DNA of 64,000 nucleotides from an uncultured Muribaculaceae bacterium. Lineage in GTDB: Bacteria; Bacteroidota; Bacteroidia; Bacteroidales; Muribaculaceae. Below are positions 1-8,476 of the stretch, piece after piece. The stretch spans positions 1 through 64,000 of the forward strand of contig CAJTXL010000009.1 in NCBI GenBank assembly GCA_910583525.1, written 5' to 3'. The stretch's first letter is position 1, and every line of letters starts with the position of its first letter. The translations under genes were made by a program, and so were the position numbers. The notes beneath the pieces were generated by a model. The model worked only from the letters and a program-made list of their open reading frames with translations, ran no database searches and was not told the origin of the DNA.

Positions 1-40
1 GGGGTGGCGTCGTGTGTGCTGTAGGAGTCTCATCGTGGCG

Positions 41-48
41 CAAAGTTA
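41..48 (-). promoter_or_regulatory. TAACTTTG promoter box for a gene leaving the left edge
   Basis: Minus-strand TAACTTTG matches the Bacteroidetes -7 consensus TAnnTTTG. An ATG on the minus strand at 33 follows after a short spacer, so the gene it serves would run off the left edge with almost no leader. Fourteen bases here (35-48) and a palindrome 39 bases away (82-93, CCCGGCGCCGGG) recur at 17719-17778. Confidence 0.55.
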
Positions 49-92
49 GCGACACTATGCTCTATGCTGTTGTGGAAATTCCCCGGCGCCGG

Positions 93-170
93 GAAAACAG
101 AAAAACAAAAGATGTGAAGGAACAAAAAGTTTTTTGGACAGGAGTACAGGAGATACAGGAGTTTTTTATG
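93..170. repeat. Dispersed intergenic repeat, copy 1 (AACAGAAAAACAAAAG / GGAACAAAAA / ACAGGAG type)
   Basis: An A-rich block with the ordered words AAAACAGAAAAACAAAAG, AAGGAACAAAAA, GTTTTTTGGACAGGAG and ACAGGAGTTTTTTAT. The same word order recurs at 2583-2665 and, decayed, at 3533-3640. All three copies are intergenic and in the same orientation. Function is unknown. Confidence 0.7.
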
Positions 171-172
171 TG

Positions 173-217
173 GGTAAGGTGCTTAAGGTCACTAAAGTCT
201 TTAGGGTCGGTAAGGTC
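173..217. repeat. Imperfect 9-bp tandem array (five units ending GTC or GTG)
   Basis: Five nonamers lie in register: GGTAAGGTG, CTTAAGGTC, ACTAAAGTC, TTTAGGGTC and GGTAAGGTC. A related nonamer array lies at 23883-23914. It directly follows the dispersed repeat ending near 170, so the intergenic space is almost entirely repetitive. Confidence 0.7.
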
Positions 218-256
218 TTTTAGATTGAGCTGTGGTTACTTGCTTGGTATTTAATA

Positions 257-280
257 ACATGCCAAAGGCATGTCCCTACA
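257..280. repeat. REP-like palindrome (ATGCCAAAGGCAT core plus GTCCCTACA)
   Basis: A 24-base unit: a palindrome around GCCAAAGGC followed by GTCCCTACA. Two further copies in inverted orientation lie at 21656-21732. Both loci sit just beyond the 3' end of a gene, as REP elements usually do. Confidence 0.75.
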
Positions 281-308
281 AGTGGCGGTGTCGTGGGGTG
301 TTGTTTTT

Positions 309-707
309 TTAGATGTTGCGGAGGAGCCAGTAGGAGAGGACGGCTATCAGTATGGCTGTGATGAGCCAGGGGTTGTTTGCGCGTGTGTGCAGGTGTGGCC
401 ATCGTTTGCGGCCTGCTTCTGTTATGATATAGAATATTGCGGTGGGAATGGCAAAGAATACGAAGGGGTTGTAGTGCCATGCGGCTGCGATGTTGCCGTG
501 GAGTATGGCGTGGAGCGCTCTTTGGACTCCGCATCCGGGGCAGTCGTAGCCTGTGAGGGCTTTGAATGCGCATCGCGGCATCCACTCTGATGTGGGGTCT
601 GTTTTGTAGTAGAATATGGCAATGCAGAACAAGGCAATGACCGCAGCCACAGCCGCTGCGAGCATTGCCTTGTTGTTGTGTGGGTGTATTGGCGGCGGTG
701 TGCCCAT
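309..707 (-). CDS. DUF2752 small membrane protein
   Basis: Encodes about 132 residues with the DUF2752 signature CPGCGxxRA at residues 56-64 and three hydrophobic segments (about 15-33, 80-97 and 114-130). The ATG at 707 is chosen because it overlaps the stop of the upstream gene (TAATG); longer frames add only an arginine-rich, non-conserved leader. DUF2752 proteins are small inner-membrane proteins of unknown biochemical role. The conserved CxxC pair suggests metal or redox chemistry, but that is inference. Coupling to the GYF/CD225 protein just upstream suggests that the two membrane proteins act together. It is the last gene of an operon starting at 2558. Confidence 0.85.
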   Translation of the reverse strand: MGTPPPIHPHNNKAMLAAAVAAVIALFCIAIFYYKTDPTSEWMPRCAFKALTGYDCPGCGVQRALHAILHGNIAAAWHYNPFVFFAIPTAIFYIITEAGRKRWPHLHTRANNPWLITAILIAVLSYWLLRNI

Positions 708-1279
708 TATTCGCCGAAGAAGGCGCTCATGAACATGACGGGGAGCATGCCGAGTGCTATGGCGACCATTACAAGCCATGCGGCCACTTCGGATGCTTTG
801 CGCGCCTTGTCGAGGCTGCCGCCGTTGTAGAAGCTTGATACGCAGATTGATGCGATTAGTCCTGCGAGGCTTACGGGAGAACAGCAACAGATGGTGAGGA
901 ATATCGTCCAGCCCAGGTATGTTGGAGGGCATGGTTTGTCGGGCCGTGCCGCGGCTGTGTAGCGTTGCCCCGGCGCATAGCGTGCCGTGGCCGCTGTCGG
1001 TTGGCTTTGGACGGTGGCTTCAGTGCCTATGCCGTTGTCTTCGTTTTGAGGCGTTTGGCTTTCGGCGTTTTCGGTGCATTCGTTTTCGGCCACTTCGGTT
1101 ATGCCTGCCGCAACTGAGCCGTCGAAGAGGGGCTTGAGTTCGTCGAGATATCCTGCGGGATACCATTTGGGGAGTCCTTCGAACCACACCATTGTGTGTT
1201 CGTTGACGGGTTTGTCGAGCAGCTGTTCGAGAGTGTACGGACCTTCTTGCCTACCGTCGATATAAATCCAGATTTTCAT
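707..1279 (-). CDS. GYF_2 (DUF4339) and CD225/dispanin-domain membrane protein
   Basis: A 190-residue protein. Residues 1-52 fit the GYF_2 domain (WIYIDGRQEGPYTLEQL, then a tryptophan-rich strand). Residues 60-115 are an acidic linker. Residues 118-188 form two membrane segments typical of CD225 proteins, with a CCC stretch in the first. GYF domains usually bind short proline-rich peptides, so the protein may recruit a partner to the membrane. That partner is not known. Its stop overlaps the start of the DUF2752 gene by one base, so translation is probably coupled. It lies 34 bases downstream of deoC. Confidence 0.85.
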   Translation of the reverse strand: MKIWIYIDGRQEGPYTLEQLLDKPVNEHTMVWFEGLPKWYPAGYLDELKPLFDGSVAAGITEVAENECTENAESQTPQNEDNGIGTEATVQSQPTAATARYAPGQRYTAAARPDKPCPPTYLGWTIFLTICCCSPVSLAGLIASICVSSFYNGGSLDKARKASEVAAWLVMVAIALGMLPVMFMSAFFGE

Positions 1280-1313
1280 TGTCGCTGTGGTGATTGGTCT
1301 TTTTGTATGAGGT

Positions 1314-2213
1314 TTAGAAGTGGTGCACTTCGTGCCCTACGATGCTTGCGAGCAGGGTGTTTGCGAGGCTTGAAGCGCCGAGGCGGAAGTATTCGTTGGA
1401 GAGCCATTCGTTGCCGAGCACTTCTTTGATGACGGTGTAGTATTTGACGGCGTCTTCGGTAGTGCGTACGCCACCGGCGGCTTTGAAGCCTACGCGGATT
1501 CCTGTTTTTTCGTAGTATTCTTTGATGGCGTTTGCCATGACGTAGGCAGCTTCGAGGCTTGCTCCGGGGTATTCTTTTCCGGTGGAAGTCTTGAGGAAGT
1601 CGGCGCCTGAATAGAGCGAGAGTACGGATGCTATTTTGATGTTTCGTGCTGTTTTTAGCGCTCCTGTCTCGAGGATTACTTTGAGGCGAGCGTCGCGGCA
1701 AGCTTCTTTCTGTTCGCTGATTTCGTCGCAGACGGATTCGTAGTCGTGGTCGAAGAAGTATCCGAGGTTGAAGACGATGTCTATTTCGTCGGCGCCGTTC
1801 GCGACGGCGAGCGATGTCTCGGCGATTTTGACTTCTTCGAAGGACTGACAGGACGGGAATGCACCTGATACGCAAGCGATTTTGACGGGGGTCACTTCAA
1901 GGACTGAGCGCACGACGGCGGCGAAGTTGGGATAGACGCATATTGCGGCTACGTTGGGTAGCGAGGGGAAGAGTTCGTCGAAGCTGTTTACGGCTTCAGT
2001 GAAACGTGCTACAGATGACTGGCTGTCGGTAGAGCGGAGCGTTGTGAGGTCGATTGTGTTGAAGAGGAATTTGTATACGTCGGCGTTGTCGTTTTCGGCA
2101 TAGTGTTCGTCGAGTATTTTTTTGACTGCTTCGGCGACAGCGGCATCGTCTTCGATGACTTTGCTTGCGGCGATAGCCTGGGTGTATTTGTCGGTTTTGG
2201 GAGTCTCTTCCAT
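1314..2213 (-). CDS. deoC: Deoxyribose-phosphate aldolase
   Basis: Class I aldolase that splits 2-deoxyribose 5-phosphate into glyceraldehyde 3-phosphate and acetaldehyde during deoxynucleoside breakdown in the cytoplasm. The 299-residue frame carries the family motifs: ADEIDIV with the catalytic Asp near 142, FLKTSTGK with the Schiff-base Lys208 and Lys213, and GFKAAGGVRT with Lys244. It is about 40 residues longer than the E. coli enzyme, mostly at the N-terminus, as is usual in Bacteroidales. It follows the MazG-like gene after 9 bases, so the two are in one operon with the membrane-protein pair downstream. Confidence 0.95.
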   Translation of the reverse strand: MEETPKTDKYTQAIAASKVIEDDAAVAEAVKKILDEHYAENDNADVYKFLFNTIDLTTLRSTDSQSSVARFTEAVNSFDELFPSLPNVAAICVYPNFAAVVRSVLEVTPVKIACVSGAFPSCQSFEEVKIAETSLAVANGADEIDIVFNLGYFFDHDYESVCDEISEQKEACRDARLKVILETGALKTARNIKIASVLSLYSGADFLKTSTGKEYPGASLEAAYVMANAIKEYYEKTGIRVGFKAAGGVRTTEDAVKYYTVIKEVLGNEWLSNEYFRLGASSLANTLLASIVGHEVHHF

Positions 2214-2222
2214 GGTTGTATT

Positions 2223-2558
2223 CTATATTAGTTTTGTGTTGTTTATATGTCGTTTGCCATCTCTAACGTTTTTCTTGCTCAGATTGTTGGCGAAGGCGTG
2301 GGTGAGGTCTATGCCTGTCTGGTTTGCTATAGCGAGGACAACCCATAGGACGTCGGCGAGTTCGTCGGCAAGGTCGAGCTTTTCGCCTTCTTTTTCTGAC
2401 TGGTCGCCGTATCGGCGAGCCATGACACGCGCCACTTCGCCGACTTCTTCGGTGAGGACTGCCATGTTGGTGAGGGGTGAGAAGTAGCGCACGCCGACAG
2501 TCCGTATCCATTGGTCTACGGTTGTCTGTGCCTGTCGGATTGTGATGTCGTTGTCCAT
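2223..2558 (-). CDS. MazG-like nucleotide pyrophosphohydrolase
   Basis: A 111-residue all-alpha protein with the MazG metal-binding pattern: EEVGEVAR in the first helix pair and DELADVLWVV in the second. Members hydrolyse non-canonical or excess (d)NTPs to the monophosphate and pyrophosphate, which fits the adjoining deoxynucleotide gene deoC. The ATG at 2558 is the first credible start; upstream codons come from the intergenic repeat. A TACCTTTG promoter box ends only five bases before this ATG, so the message is probably leaderless. It is the first gene of the operon MazG-like, deoC, GYF/CD225, DUF2752. Confidence 0.88.
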   Translation of the reverse strand: MDNDITIRQAQTTVDQWIRTVGVRYFSPLTNMAVLTEEVGEVARVMARRYGDQSEKEGEKLDLADELADVLWVVLAIANQTGIDLTHAFANNLSKKNVRDGKRHINNTKLI

Positions 2559-2563
2559 ATTGG

Positions 2564-2571
2564 CAAAGGTA
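2564..2571 (-). promoter_or_regulatory. TACCTTTG -7 box, leaderless promoter of the MazG-like/deoC operon
   Basis: The minus strand reads TACCTTTG, then CCAAT, then ATG. With the start point normally a few bases after the box, transcription would begin at or next to the start codon. Confidence 0.7.
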
Positions 2572-2582
2572 CATTTTTTTTG

Positions 2583-2665
2583 GTAAACAAAAAAACAGAA
2601 GTGGATAAGGAACAAAAATTTTTTAAGACAGGAGACCGGGAGAAACAGGAGTTTTTTTATACAAA
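2583..2665. repeat. Dispersed intergenic repeat, copy 2
   Basis: Same word order as copy 1: an A-rich ACAGAAGTGGATAAGG, then AACAAAAATTTTTTAAGACAGGAG and AAACAGGAGTTTTTTTAT. It fills most of the gap between the MazG-like gene and zupT, which are divergently transcribed. Confidence 0.7.
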
Positions 2666-2735
2666 AGAACAAAAGTTAAATAAGGGGGCAATTTTTGAGG
2701 TGTCTTTTTTGTTATGTTATTGTTGTAATTTCATT

Positions 2736-3533
2736 ATGGAAGATATATCGAGTTCATCGTTGTTTACGGCTCTTTTGCTTACGCTTTTGGCCGGAATGGG
2801 TACGGGCATCGGCGCTCTTATGTCGCTGTTGCCGCAGGCCCGCAGCAGCCGTTTTCTTGCCGGGGCTTTGGGCTTTTCGGCCGGAGTTATGCTTTATGTT
2901 TCGTTTTTGGACCTTATGCCTCAGGCTTTGGCTGAGCTTGAGGGTGTTTTCGGCGTGGGCCGGCAGTCGCATTTGTATGCGGTGCTTGCGTTCTTCGGGG
3001 GCATAGCGCTTATTGCGCTGATAGATTTTCTCGTGCCGGAGAAGGATAATCCGCACGAGTATTCGCATGTTGAGGACGGCAAGCCGGTGCGGTCTAAGAA
3101 GGCCGGGGTGATGCTTGCGCTTGCCATCGGTATACATAATTTCCCTGAAGGAATGGCTACGTTCGTTTCGGCTCTTGACGGTGCTTCGGTTGCGGTGCCC
3201 ATAGTGATTGCGATATTGCTGCACAATATCCCTGAGGGCATTGCTGTGATGGTGCCTGTATACAATGCCACGGGCAGCCGTCGGAAGGCTTTGATGTGGA
3301 GTGTCCTATCGGGTCTTGCGGAGCCTTTGGGGGCATTGGCCGGTATGGCGTTTCTTTTGTCGTTGTGGACGCCTGCGCTGAATGCGGTGTTGCTTGCGTC
3401 GGTGGCCGGGGTGATGGTGTATATTTCTTTGGATGAGCTTCTGCCGAGCGCGGAGAGCCACGGTCACCACCATATTTCGATTTCGTTTGTGATAATAGGT
3501 ATGGCGCTGATGGCGGTTTCGGTGCTTCTTTAA
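2736..3533 (+). CDS. zupT: ZIP-family divalent metal transporter
   Basis: A 265-residue inner-membrane protein of about eight membrane segments, the normal length for ZupT. Both metal-binding signatures of the ZIP core are present: HNFPEG (134-139) and HNIPEG (163-168). A charged, histidine-containing loop (about 102-122) matches the variable cytoplasmic metal-sensing loop. It imports zinc and often iron or manganese. The ATG at 2736 is chosen because the segment before it belongs to the intergenic repeat. A TAATTTCA sequence ending five bases before the ATG is a degenerate match to the promoter box. Confidence 0.93.
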   Translation: MEDISSSSLFTALLLTLLAGMGTGIGALMSLLPQARSSRFLAGALGFSAGVMLYVSFLDLMPQALAELEGVFGVGRQSHLYAVLAFFGGIALIALIDFLVPEKDNPHEYSHVEDGKPVRSKKAGVMLALAIGIHNFPEGMATFVSALDGASVAVPIVIAILLHNIPEGIAVMVPVYNATGSRRKALMWSVLSGLAEPLGALAGMAFLLSLWTPALNAVLLASVAGVMVYISLDELLPSAESHGHHHISISFVIIGMALMAVSVLL

Positions 3534-3640
3534 AAACAGAAAAACAAAAGGGGATAAGGGACAAAAATTTTTTAGGAGAAGATTTTATACAGAAGTACAA
3601 AAGGGACAGAGGTTTTCTTTTTGGGACAGGCGGGAGATGA
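3533..3640. repeat. Dispersed intergenic repeat, copy 3 (decayed double unit)
   Basis: Begins with the stop codon of zupT and holds AAAACAGAAAAACAAAAGG, GATAAGGGACAAAAATTTTTTAGGAG, and then a second partial unit ACAGAAGTACAAAAGGGACAGAGG and GGGACAGGCGGGAG. It is the least conserved of the three copies. Confidence 0.6.
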
Positions 3641-3671
3641 AAAAAGCCAGGCGCTAAGGGGCGCCCGGCTT
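3637..3671 (-). terminator. Intrinsic terminator of secDF
   Basis: On the minus strand a hairpin AAGCCGGGCGC / GCGCCTGGCTT with a six-base loop is followed by a T-run, 29 bases after the secDF stop. Confidence 0.8.
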
Positions 3672-3699
3672 GCTATTGTGGTGAATTGGAAGGGATTCT

Positions 3700-6588
3700 T
3701 TATTTGGCGGCTTTAGCTGCAACTGCTTTCTTGCGGCTGTCGGTGAGGTATGCCACGGGGCATGCCACGTAGATTGTGGCGAGTGTGCCGATGATAACGC
3801 CGAAGAGCATTGCGAATGTGAAGCTGCGGATTGCGTCGCCACCGAGGATGAAGATGCAGAGGAGTACCAACAGTGTCGAAGCCGATGTCATGATTGTACG
3901 GCTAAGGGTGGTGTTGATGGAGCGGTTTACGGTGGTGAAGAAGTCCTGCTTGGGATAGAGAGCGGTGTTTTCACGCACACGGTCGAATACGACGACGGTA
4001 TCGTTTATCTGGTATCCGATGACGGTGAGTATCGCGGCTATGAATGTCTGGTCGACTTCCATTGCGAATGGGAGCACTCCATAGAAGAGTGAGTAGAAGC
4101 CGATGATTGTGAATGCGGTGAATGCCACGGCAGCGAGCGCACCGAGCGAGAATGCGACGTTGCGGAAGCGGAGCAGGATGTAGAGGAACATTGCCAGGAG
4201 CGATATCGCCACGGCGATGTATGCGTCGGTGCGCATGTCGTCGGCTACCGAGGGGCCTACTTTCTGCGAGCTGACGATGCCCTGCGAAGCGTCGGTGGTG
4301 GAGAACTCGGCAGCGGTCATGCCGTCGCGGAGATAGGGTTTGAGGGCTTCGTAGAGTTTGCCGGTGATTTCTCGCTCTGTGTCGGCGTTCTCGTCGTTGA
4401 TTTTGTAGTTGGTGGATACGCGCACCTGGTTGGAGCTTTCGATTGTGATGACCGAGGTGGAAGCTCCGGGGAACTGTTGTGAGAGCACTTGCTGGAGTTC
4501 TACGGTGCTGACGGGTTGTTCGAATTTGACGATGTAGTTGCGGCCGCCGGAGAAGTCGATGCCCTGGTTGAGGCCGCGGACGAAGAGCGACACCACAACG
4601 ATTGCAGCGATTATGGCAACTGCGGTGAAGCTTGCTTTGCGCTGGCCGAGGAAGTTTATGCCCGGGTTGACGAAGAGCTTGCGCGAGATGCCTGTGGAGA
4701 ATGTGAGCTTGTTGTAGGCGTCGGTCTTCGAGAACCAGAGGAAGAATAGACGGCTTAGGTATACTGCGGTGAAGAATGAGCAGATGAGGCCGATAATAAG
4801 GGTTGTCGCGAAGCCTTTGATGGGTCCTGTGCCGAAGAGGAGCAGGATTACGCCTGTGATTATAGATGTGAGGTTGGAGTCGAAGATTGCGGAGAAGGCG
4901 TTGCTGTAACCGTCGGCGAGAGCGTTGCGTACGTTCTTGCCTGCGCGGAGTTCTTCTTTGGTGCGCTCGAAGATGAGCACGTTGGCGTCGACGGCCATGC
5001 CGAGCGAGAGTACGATACCGGCGATGCCGCTCATGGTGAGGACAGCCTGGAACGAGGCGAGGATGCCGATTGTGAAGAAGAGGTTGCAGATGAGGCAGAT
5101 GTTGGCGATGATGCCGGGGATGAAGCCGTAGAATGCAATCATGAAGAGCATCAGGAGCACGAGTGCCACTACGAAGGATATGAAGCCGGCTTCGATGGCC
5201 TGTTTGCCGAGCGAGGGACCTACGACCATGTCGGAAATGATGTGCACTTTGGCATCCATCTTACCCGACTTGAGGACGTTTGCAAGGTCGCGGGCTTCTT
5301 CGATTGTGAAGTCGCCGGTGATTGACGAAGAACCGCCTTCGATTTTATCGTTGACGTTGGGGGCTGAGTATACTTTGTCGTCGAGGACGATTGCGACCTG
5401 TTTGCCGACGTTCTGGCCTGTGATGCGAGCCCAGTTGCGAGCGCCTTCGGAGTTCATGCGCATGGATACTTCGTTGCCGCGCAGTGGGTCGTAGTTCGAT
5501 GATGCGTCGCTGACGGCTTTACCGTCGAGGGCTGCCTTGCCGCCGTTTGCGCGGAGCGAGTAGAGTGCGAAGCCGAAGTTTGTCTCTTTGCCTGAGGCGT
5601 CGGTGCGGACGGTGGGCTTGACGGCCCAACGCAGACGCAGGTCAGATGGGAGAAGGTTTTTGGCTGCCGGGGATGCGAGTACGGCGTCGATGGCTGCCAT
5701 TGCTTTGGCGTCCTGTGCATAGCCGACTGTAGCGCCGTATGATGCGCCCTGGCTGAGGAGTGCCATGAGTGGTGCGGCGTTTACGGTGGTGTCGTTTGCG
5801 ATGCGGTTGAGGAGTGTGTTGAAGGACGATGCGAGCTCTTCGGCACGGTATGTTTCGTAGAATTCGAGGTTTGCCGAGCGCTGGAGAAGGTCGCGGACGC
5901 GTTCGTGGTCTTTGACACCGGGGAGTTCGAGGAGGATTTGTCCGTCTTTGCCCTGGAGAACCTGGATGTTGGGCGAAACGACTCCGAACTGGTCGATACG
6001 GTTGCGGAGCACGTTTGTAGCCGAGTTGTCGACGCGGTCTTTAACCTGGCTTTTGAGTGTTGCGCGGACAGCGTCGTCGCTCTGGCCGGCCGTTACGATG
6101 TCCTGGAAGACAACGGAGAAGTCGGCCTGTGGCTTTGACTGACGGTAGAGGTCGACAAAGGAGCTTACGAAGTCGTCGCTCTGGTGTGATGCCACGATTT
6201 TTTCGGCGCCTGCGAGAGCGGCTTCGAAGACGGAGTCGGTGTCGCCCGCTTTCATTGAACGGAGCATGTCGGGCATGTCGACCTGCAGGATGACGTTCAT
6301 GCCGCCTTTTAGGTCGAGGCCGAGGCCAACGCCCCATTTGCGTACGTCGTTGAGAGTGTAGTAGCCCATGTACACTTTTTTGTCGCCGAGCGAGTCCATG
6401 TAGTGCTTGTAGGCCTGGTTGTAAGCAGCGTCGTCATTGTCGCCGGATTCCTGGATGGCATAAGTTGCGGCCTGGCTCTCGTACTTGTTTGAGATGTATG
6501 TGAACGAGAGGTAGAAGAGGCATACCAATGCCAAGAAAATAGCGATAACACCGGCCACGATGCTTCCTAATTTTCCTTTGCTTTGCAT
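3700..6588 (-). CDS. secDF: Protein translocase SecDF fusion
   Basis: A single 962-residue protein joining SecD and SecF. SecD features: an N-terminal membrane helix (about 9-31), the GLDLKGG motif near 90-96, a large periplasmic domain and the DANVLIFER transmembrane signature. SecF features: GIDFSGG after the helix near residue 660 and DTVVVFDRVRE close to the C-terminus, 12 membrane segments in all. It uses the proton motive force to pull secreted proteins through SecYEG and release them into the periplasm. Fused SecDF is the standard Bacteroidetes form. It is monocistronic, with a promoter box at 6642 and a terminator at 3637. Confidence 0.96.
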   Translation of the reverse strand: MQSKGKLGSIVAGVIAIFLALVCLFYLSFTYISNKYESQAATYAIQESGDNDDAAYNQAYKHYMDSLGDKKVYMGYYTLNDVRKWGVGLGLDLKGGMNVILQVDMPDMLRSMKAGDTDSVFEAALAGAEKIVASHQSDDFVSSFVDLYRQSKPQADFSVVFQDIVTAGQSDDAVRATLKSQVKDRVDNSATNVLRNRIDQFGVVSPNIQVLQGKDGQILLELPGVKDHERVRDLLQRSANLEFYETYRAEELASSFNTLLNRIANDTTVNAAPLMALLSQGASYGATVGYAQDAKAMAAIDAVLASPAAKNLLPSDLRLRWAVKPTVRTDASGKETNFGFALYSLRANGGKAALDGKAVSDASSNYDPLRGNEVSMRMNSEGARNWARITGQNVGKQVAIVLDDKVYSAPNVNDKIEGGSSSITGDFTIEEARDLANVLKSGKMDAKVHIISDMVVGPSLGKQAIEAGFISFVVALVLLMLFMIAFYGFIPGIIANICLICNLFFTIGILASFQAVLTMSGIAGIVLSLGMAVDANVLIFERTKEELRAGKNVRNALADGYSNAFSAIFDSNLTSIITGVILLLFGTGPIKGFATTLIIGLICSFFTAVYLSRLFFLWFSKTDAYNKLTFSTGISRKLFVNPGINFLGQRKASFTAVAIIAAIVVVSLFVRGLNQGIDFSGGRNYIVKFEQPVSTVELQQVLSQQFPGASTSVITIESSNQVRVSTNYKINDENADTEREITGKLYEALKPYLRDGMTAAEFSTTDASQGIVSSQKVGPSVADDMRTDAYIAVAISLLAMFLYILLRFRNVAFSLGALAAVAFTAFTIIGFYSLFYGVLPFAMEVDQTFIAAILTVIGYQINDTVVVFDRVRENTALYPKQDFFTTVNRSINTTLSRTIMTSASTLLVLLCIFILGGDAIRSFTFAMLFGVIIGTLATIYVACPVAYLTDSRKKAVAAKAAK

Positions 6589-6641
6589 GTAATAATATGG
6601 TTAAATAATTAATAAATATTCACAAGGGTTGTTTTGGCTCG

Positions 6642-6649
6642 CAAATATA
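6642..6649 (-). promoter_or_regulatory. TATATTTG -7 box of secDF
   Basis: Minus-strand TATATTTG, 54 bases before the secDF start, in the AT-rich gap after the outer-membrane barrel gene. Confidence 0.6.
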
Positions 6650-6702
6650 GCGAAAAATATCCACTTGGGTGCTATTGTCGTGCGGTTTTTTTGATTTATG
6701 TG

Positions 6703-8475
6703 TCAGAAGCGCAGTGATACGCCTGCGAGACCGTGTAGTCTCTGCGCGCATAGGTTGGGCAAAAACTGGTAGCGGTGCGCGAGCAGGTTTTCGAGATTGA
6801 CGAATACGTCGAAGTTGTCGTAGATGCTGTATGTTGCGCCGATTGAGAGGTCGTTTTTGTTTCCGAGGTTCTGTTTTACGTATTTATACATGCGCCCGGT
6901 GACGCCGACTTGGTCTTGTTGACATTGCAGATATGAGCGGCATGCGCGTAGATTGTATGTGAGTGATAGATTGAGTTTGTCGATGGGGCGGCATGCGAGG
7001 CTGACGTCGATTGTGTGGCGCGTCCTATCGAGCGCTTCGGGTGAGGCGGCGGTGTTGGCGCTGAAGAAAGTTTGTGCGCCCGCATCTAAGGTGAGGATGT
7101 TGCGGTAGGTGTATGATATCCGGGCGTTCAGGTCGAAGCCTGCCATATTGATGTCTTCCAAGTATAATGAATGGGTGGGCATTGTCAGTATCATGGGGTA
7201 GCGCTTTATCGAAGCATACCGGCCATAGACGGATAGGGCGAGCGCCGGAACGGGGCGAAGGTTTATTCCGAGTTTTATGTCGACAGGCATGGATACGCTT
7301 GACGAAGCCCTGTGGCCGGGCAGGAAGGGGCTATAGTTGTATTGGTCGGACAAGGTGAAGAATTTTTCGCCGCCGTCGGCAGTGATGAACGCGGAGAATG
7401 CGGTTGCCGGCAGCCATGTGGCCTCAACGGCCGGTGCTATGCGGAACGAGGGGCCGTCGGTGTTGTGGGCGATGTCGAAGCGCGCGCCGAGGTGCATTTT
7501 GAAGTTGTCGAAAGATAGGTCGTAGGACGGCGTCAGCGACCATAGCCACGGAGATGGGGTTATGTCAGAAATAAATAACGGGCTTATGTCATGAGGGGCG
7601 GCGTCAGGTGACCATCGCCGGGTTATCCACCCGTGGCGGTGTAGCAGGTCGAAAGAGGCGTCGATGTTCAGCAGTTGTTTTTTGTCGGAAGCCAGTGGAA
7701 TGGAAATGTTTGCATTGGCTGTGAGACGGTCGTCGGAGGCTTTTTCGAGGTCATGGTAGCGATATTCTGCCGGGTCGGCGCCAGACATAAAGCCGGCGTT
7801 GGATGATGCAACCTGGTTGTTTCCGAGCCTGAATGTATGATAGCTGAGGTTTGCAGCGTATGATATGTAGCCGTGCTTTTCGATGCCTAAGCCGATGTTG
7901 AAGGTGTTGATGCGTTGTTTCTGCATTCGCGGCCAGGGAGTGGGCGACTTGAGGGCGGCGTGCATGTAGTTGGTTTGGGCTGAGAGGAGAAGGCCGTTGT
8001 CGAGGCGGTGAGAGGCGGCGAGCAGCAGGCGTGCGGTGTTGTCGCTTATGCTTTTTTTGCCGATTTGCGGAAGGGGTGTGTCGTAGGAGTAGCCGTTGAA
8101 TGATGCGGCGGCATCGAGGTGGGAGTCTTGGGTATCGACGATGCGGTATCCGGCTGCTGCGGCGAGGTTGTAGATGGGAAAGTATCCGGCCCATAGGTAG
8201 CCACGACGGCTGTCGGGAGCTTCTGTGCCGTTGTGGAGTGCGAGGCTGTCGGGGGCTGCGGTGCCGTCGAAGTCGGCTGCTCGGCTGTATTGGACGGGGC
8301 GTATGTCGGGGTGTGTGCCGGGGAGCTGCGGCATGGCCGGGAAGACGCCGGGAAGGGGTGATGCTTTGGGGAGTGCCAGTTCGATGTCGCGTTCGACCGT
8401 TATTTCGGTCGATAGGTCTTGGGCGAGCGCCGAGGCTGCGAGCAATGCGGTGAGTATGAATATGGTGCGTTTCAT
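6703..8475 (-). CDS. Outer-membrane beta-barrel protein, TonB-receptor-like barrel without plug
   Basis: A 590-residue protein with a signal peptide (MKRTIFILTALLAASALAQ) and a short proline-rich N-terminal stretch. A long series of alternating beta-strands ends in a C-terminal aromatic residue (GVSLRF), as in proteins inserted by BamA. The last strands resemble TonB-dependent receptor barrels (NLENLLAHRYQ), but there is no plug domain. It is coupled to the TPR gene upstream (one base between stop and start), so the two probably form one outer-membrane/periplasm module. The specific substrate is not recognisable. Confidence 0.8.
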   Translation of the reverse strand: MKRTIFILTALLAASALAQDLSTEITVERDIELALPKASPLPGVFPAMPQLPGTHPDIRPVQYSRAADFDGTAAPDSLALHNGTEAPDSRRGYLWAGYFPIYNLAAAAGYRIVDTQDSHLDAAASFNGYSYDTPLPQIGKKSISDNTARLLLAASHRLDNGLLLSAQTNYMHAALKSPTPWPRMQKQRINTFNIGLGIEKHGYISYAANLSYHTFRLGNNQVASSNAGFMSGADPAEYRYHDLEKASDDRLTANANISIPLASDKKQLLNIDASFDLLHRHGWITRRWSPDAAPHDISPLFISDITPSPWLWSLTPSYDLSFDNFKMHLGARFDIAHNTDGPSFRIAPAVEATWLPATAFSAFITADGGEKFFTLSDQYNYSPFLPGHRASSSVSMPVDIKLGINLRPVPALALSVYGRYASIKRYPMILTMPTHSLYLEDINMAGFDLNARISYTYRNILTLDAGAQTFFSANTAASPEALDRTRHTIDVSLACRPIDKLNLSLTYNLRACRSYLQCQQDQVGVTGRMYKYVKQNLGNKNDLSIGATYSIYDNFDVFVNLENLLAHRYQFLPNLCAQRLHGLAGVSLRF

Positions 8476-8476
8476 T

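Noticed and set aside
173..217. Nonamer array as a CRISPR or plasmid iteron cluster
   Set aside because: Units are imperfect and only nine bases, with no cas genes and no replication gene nearby.
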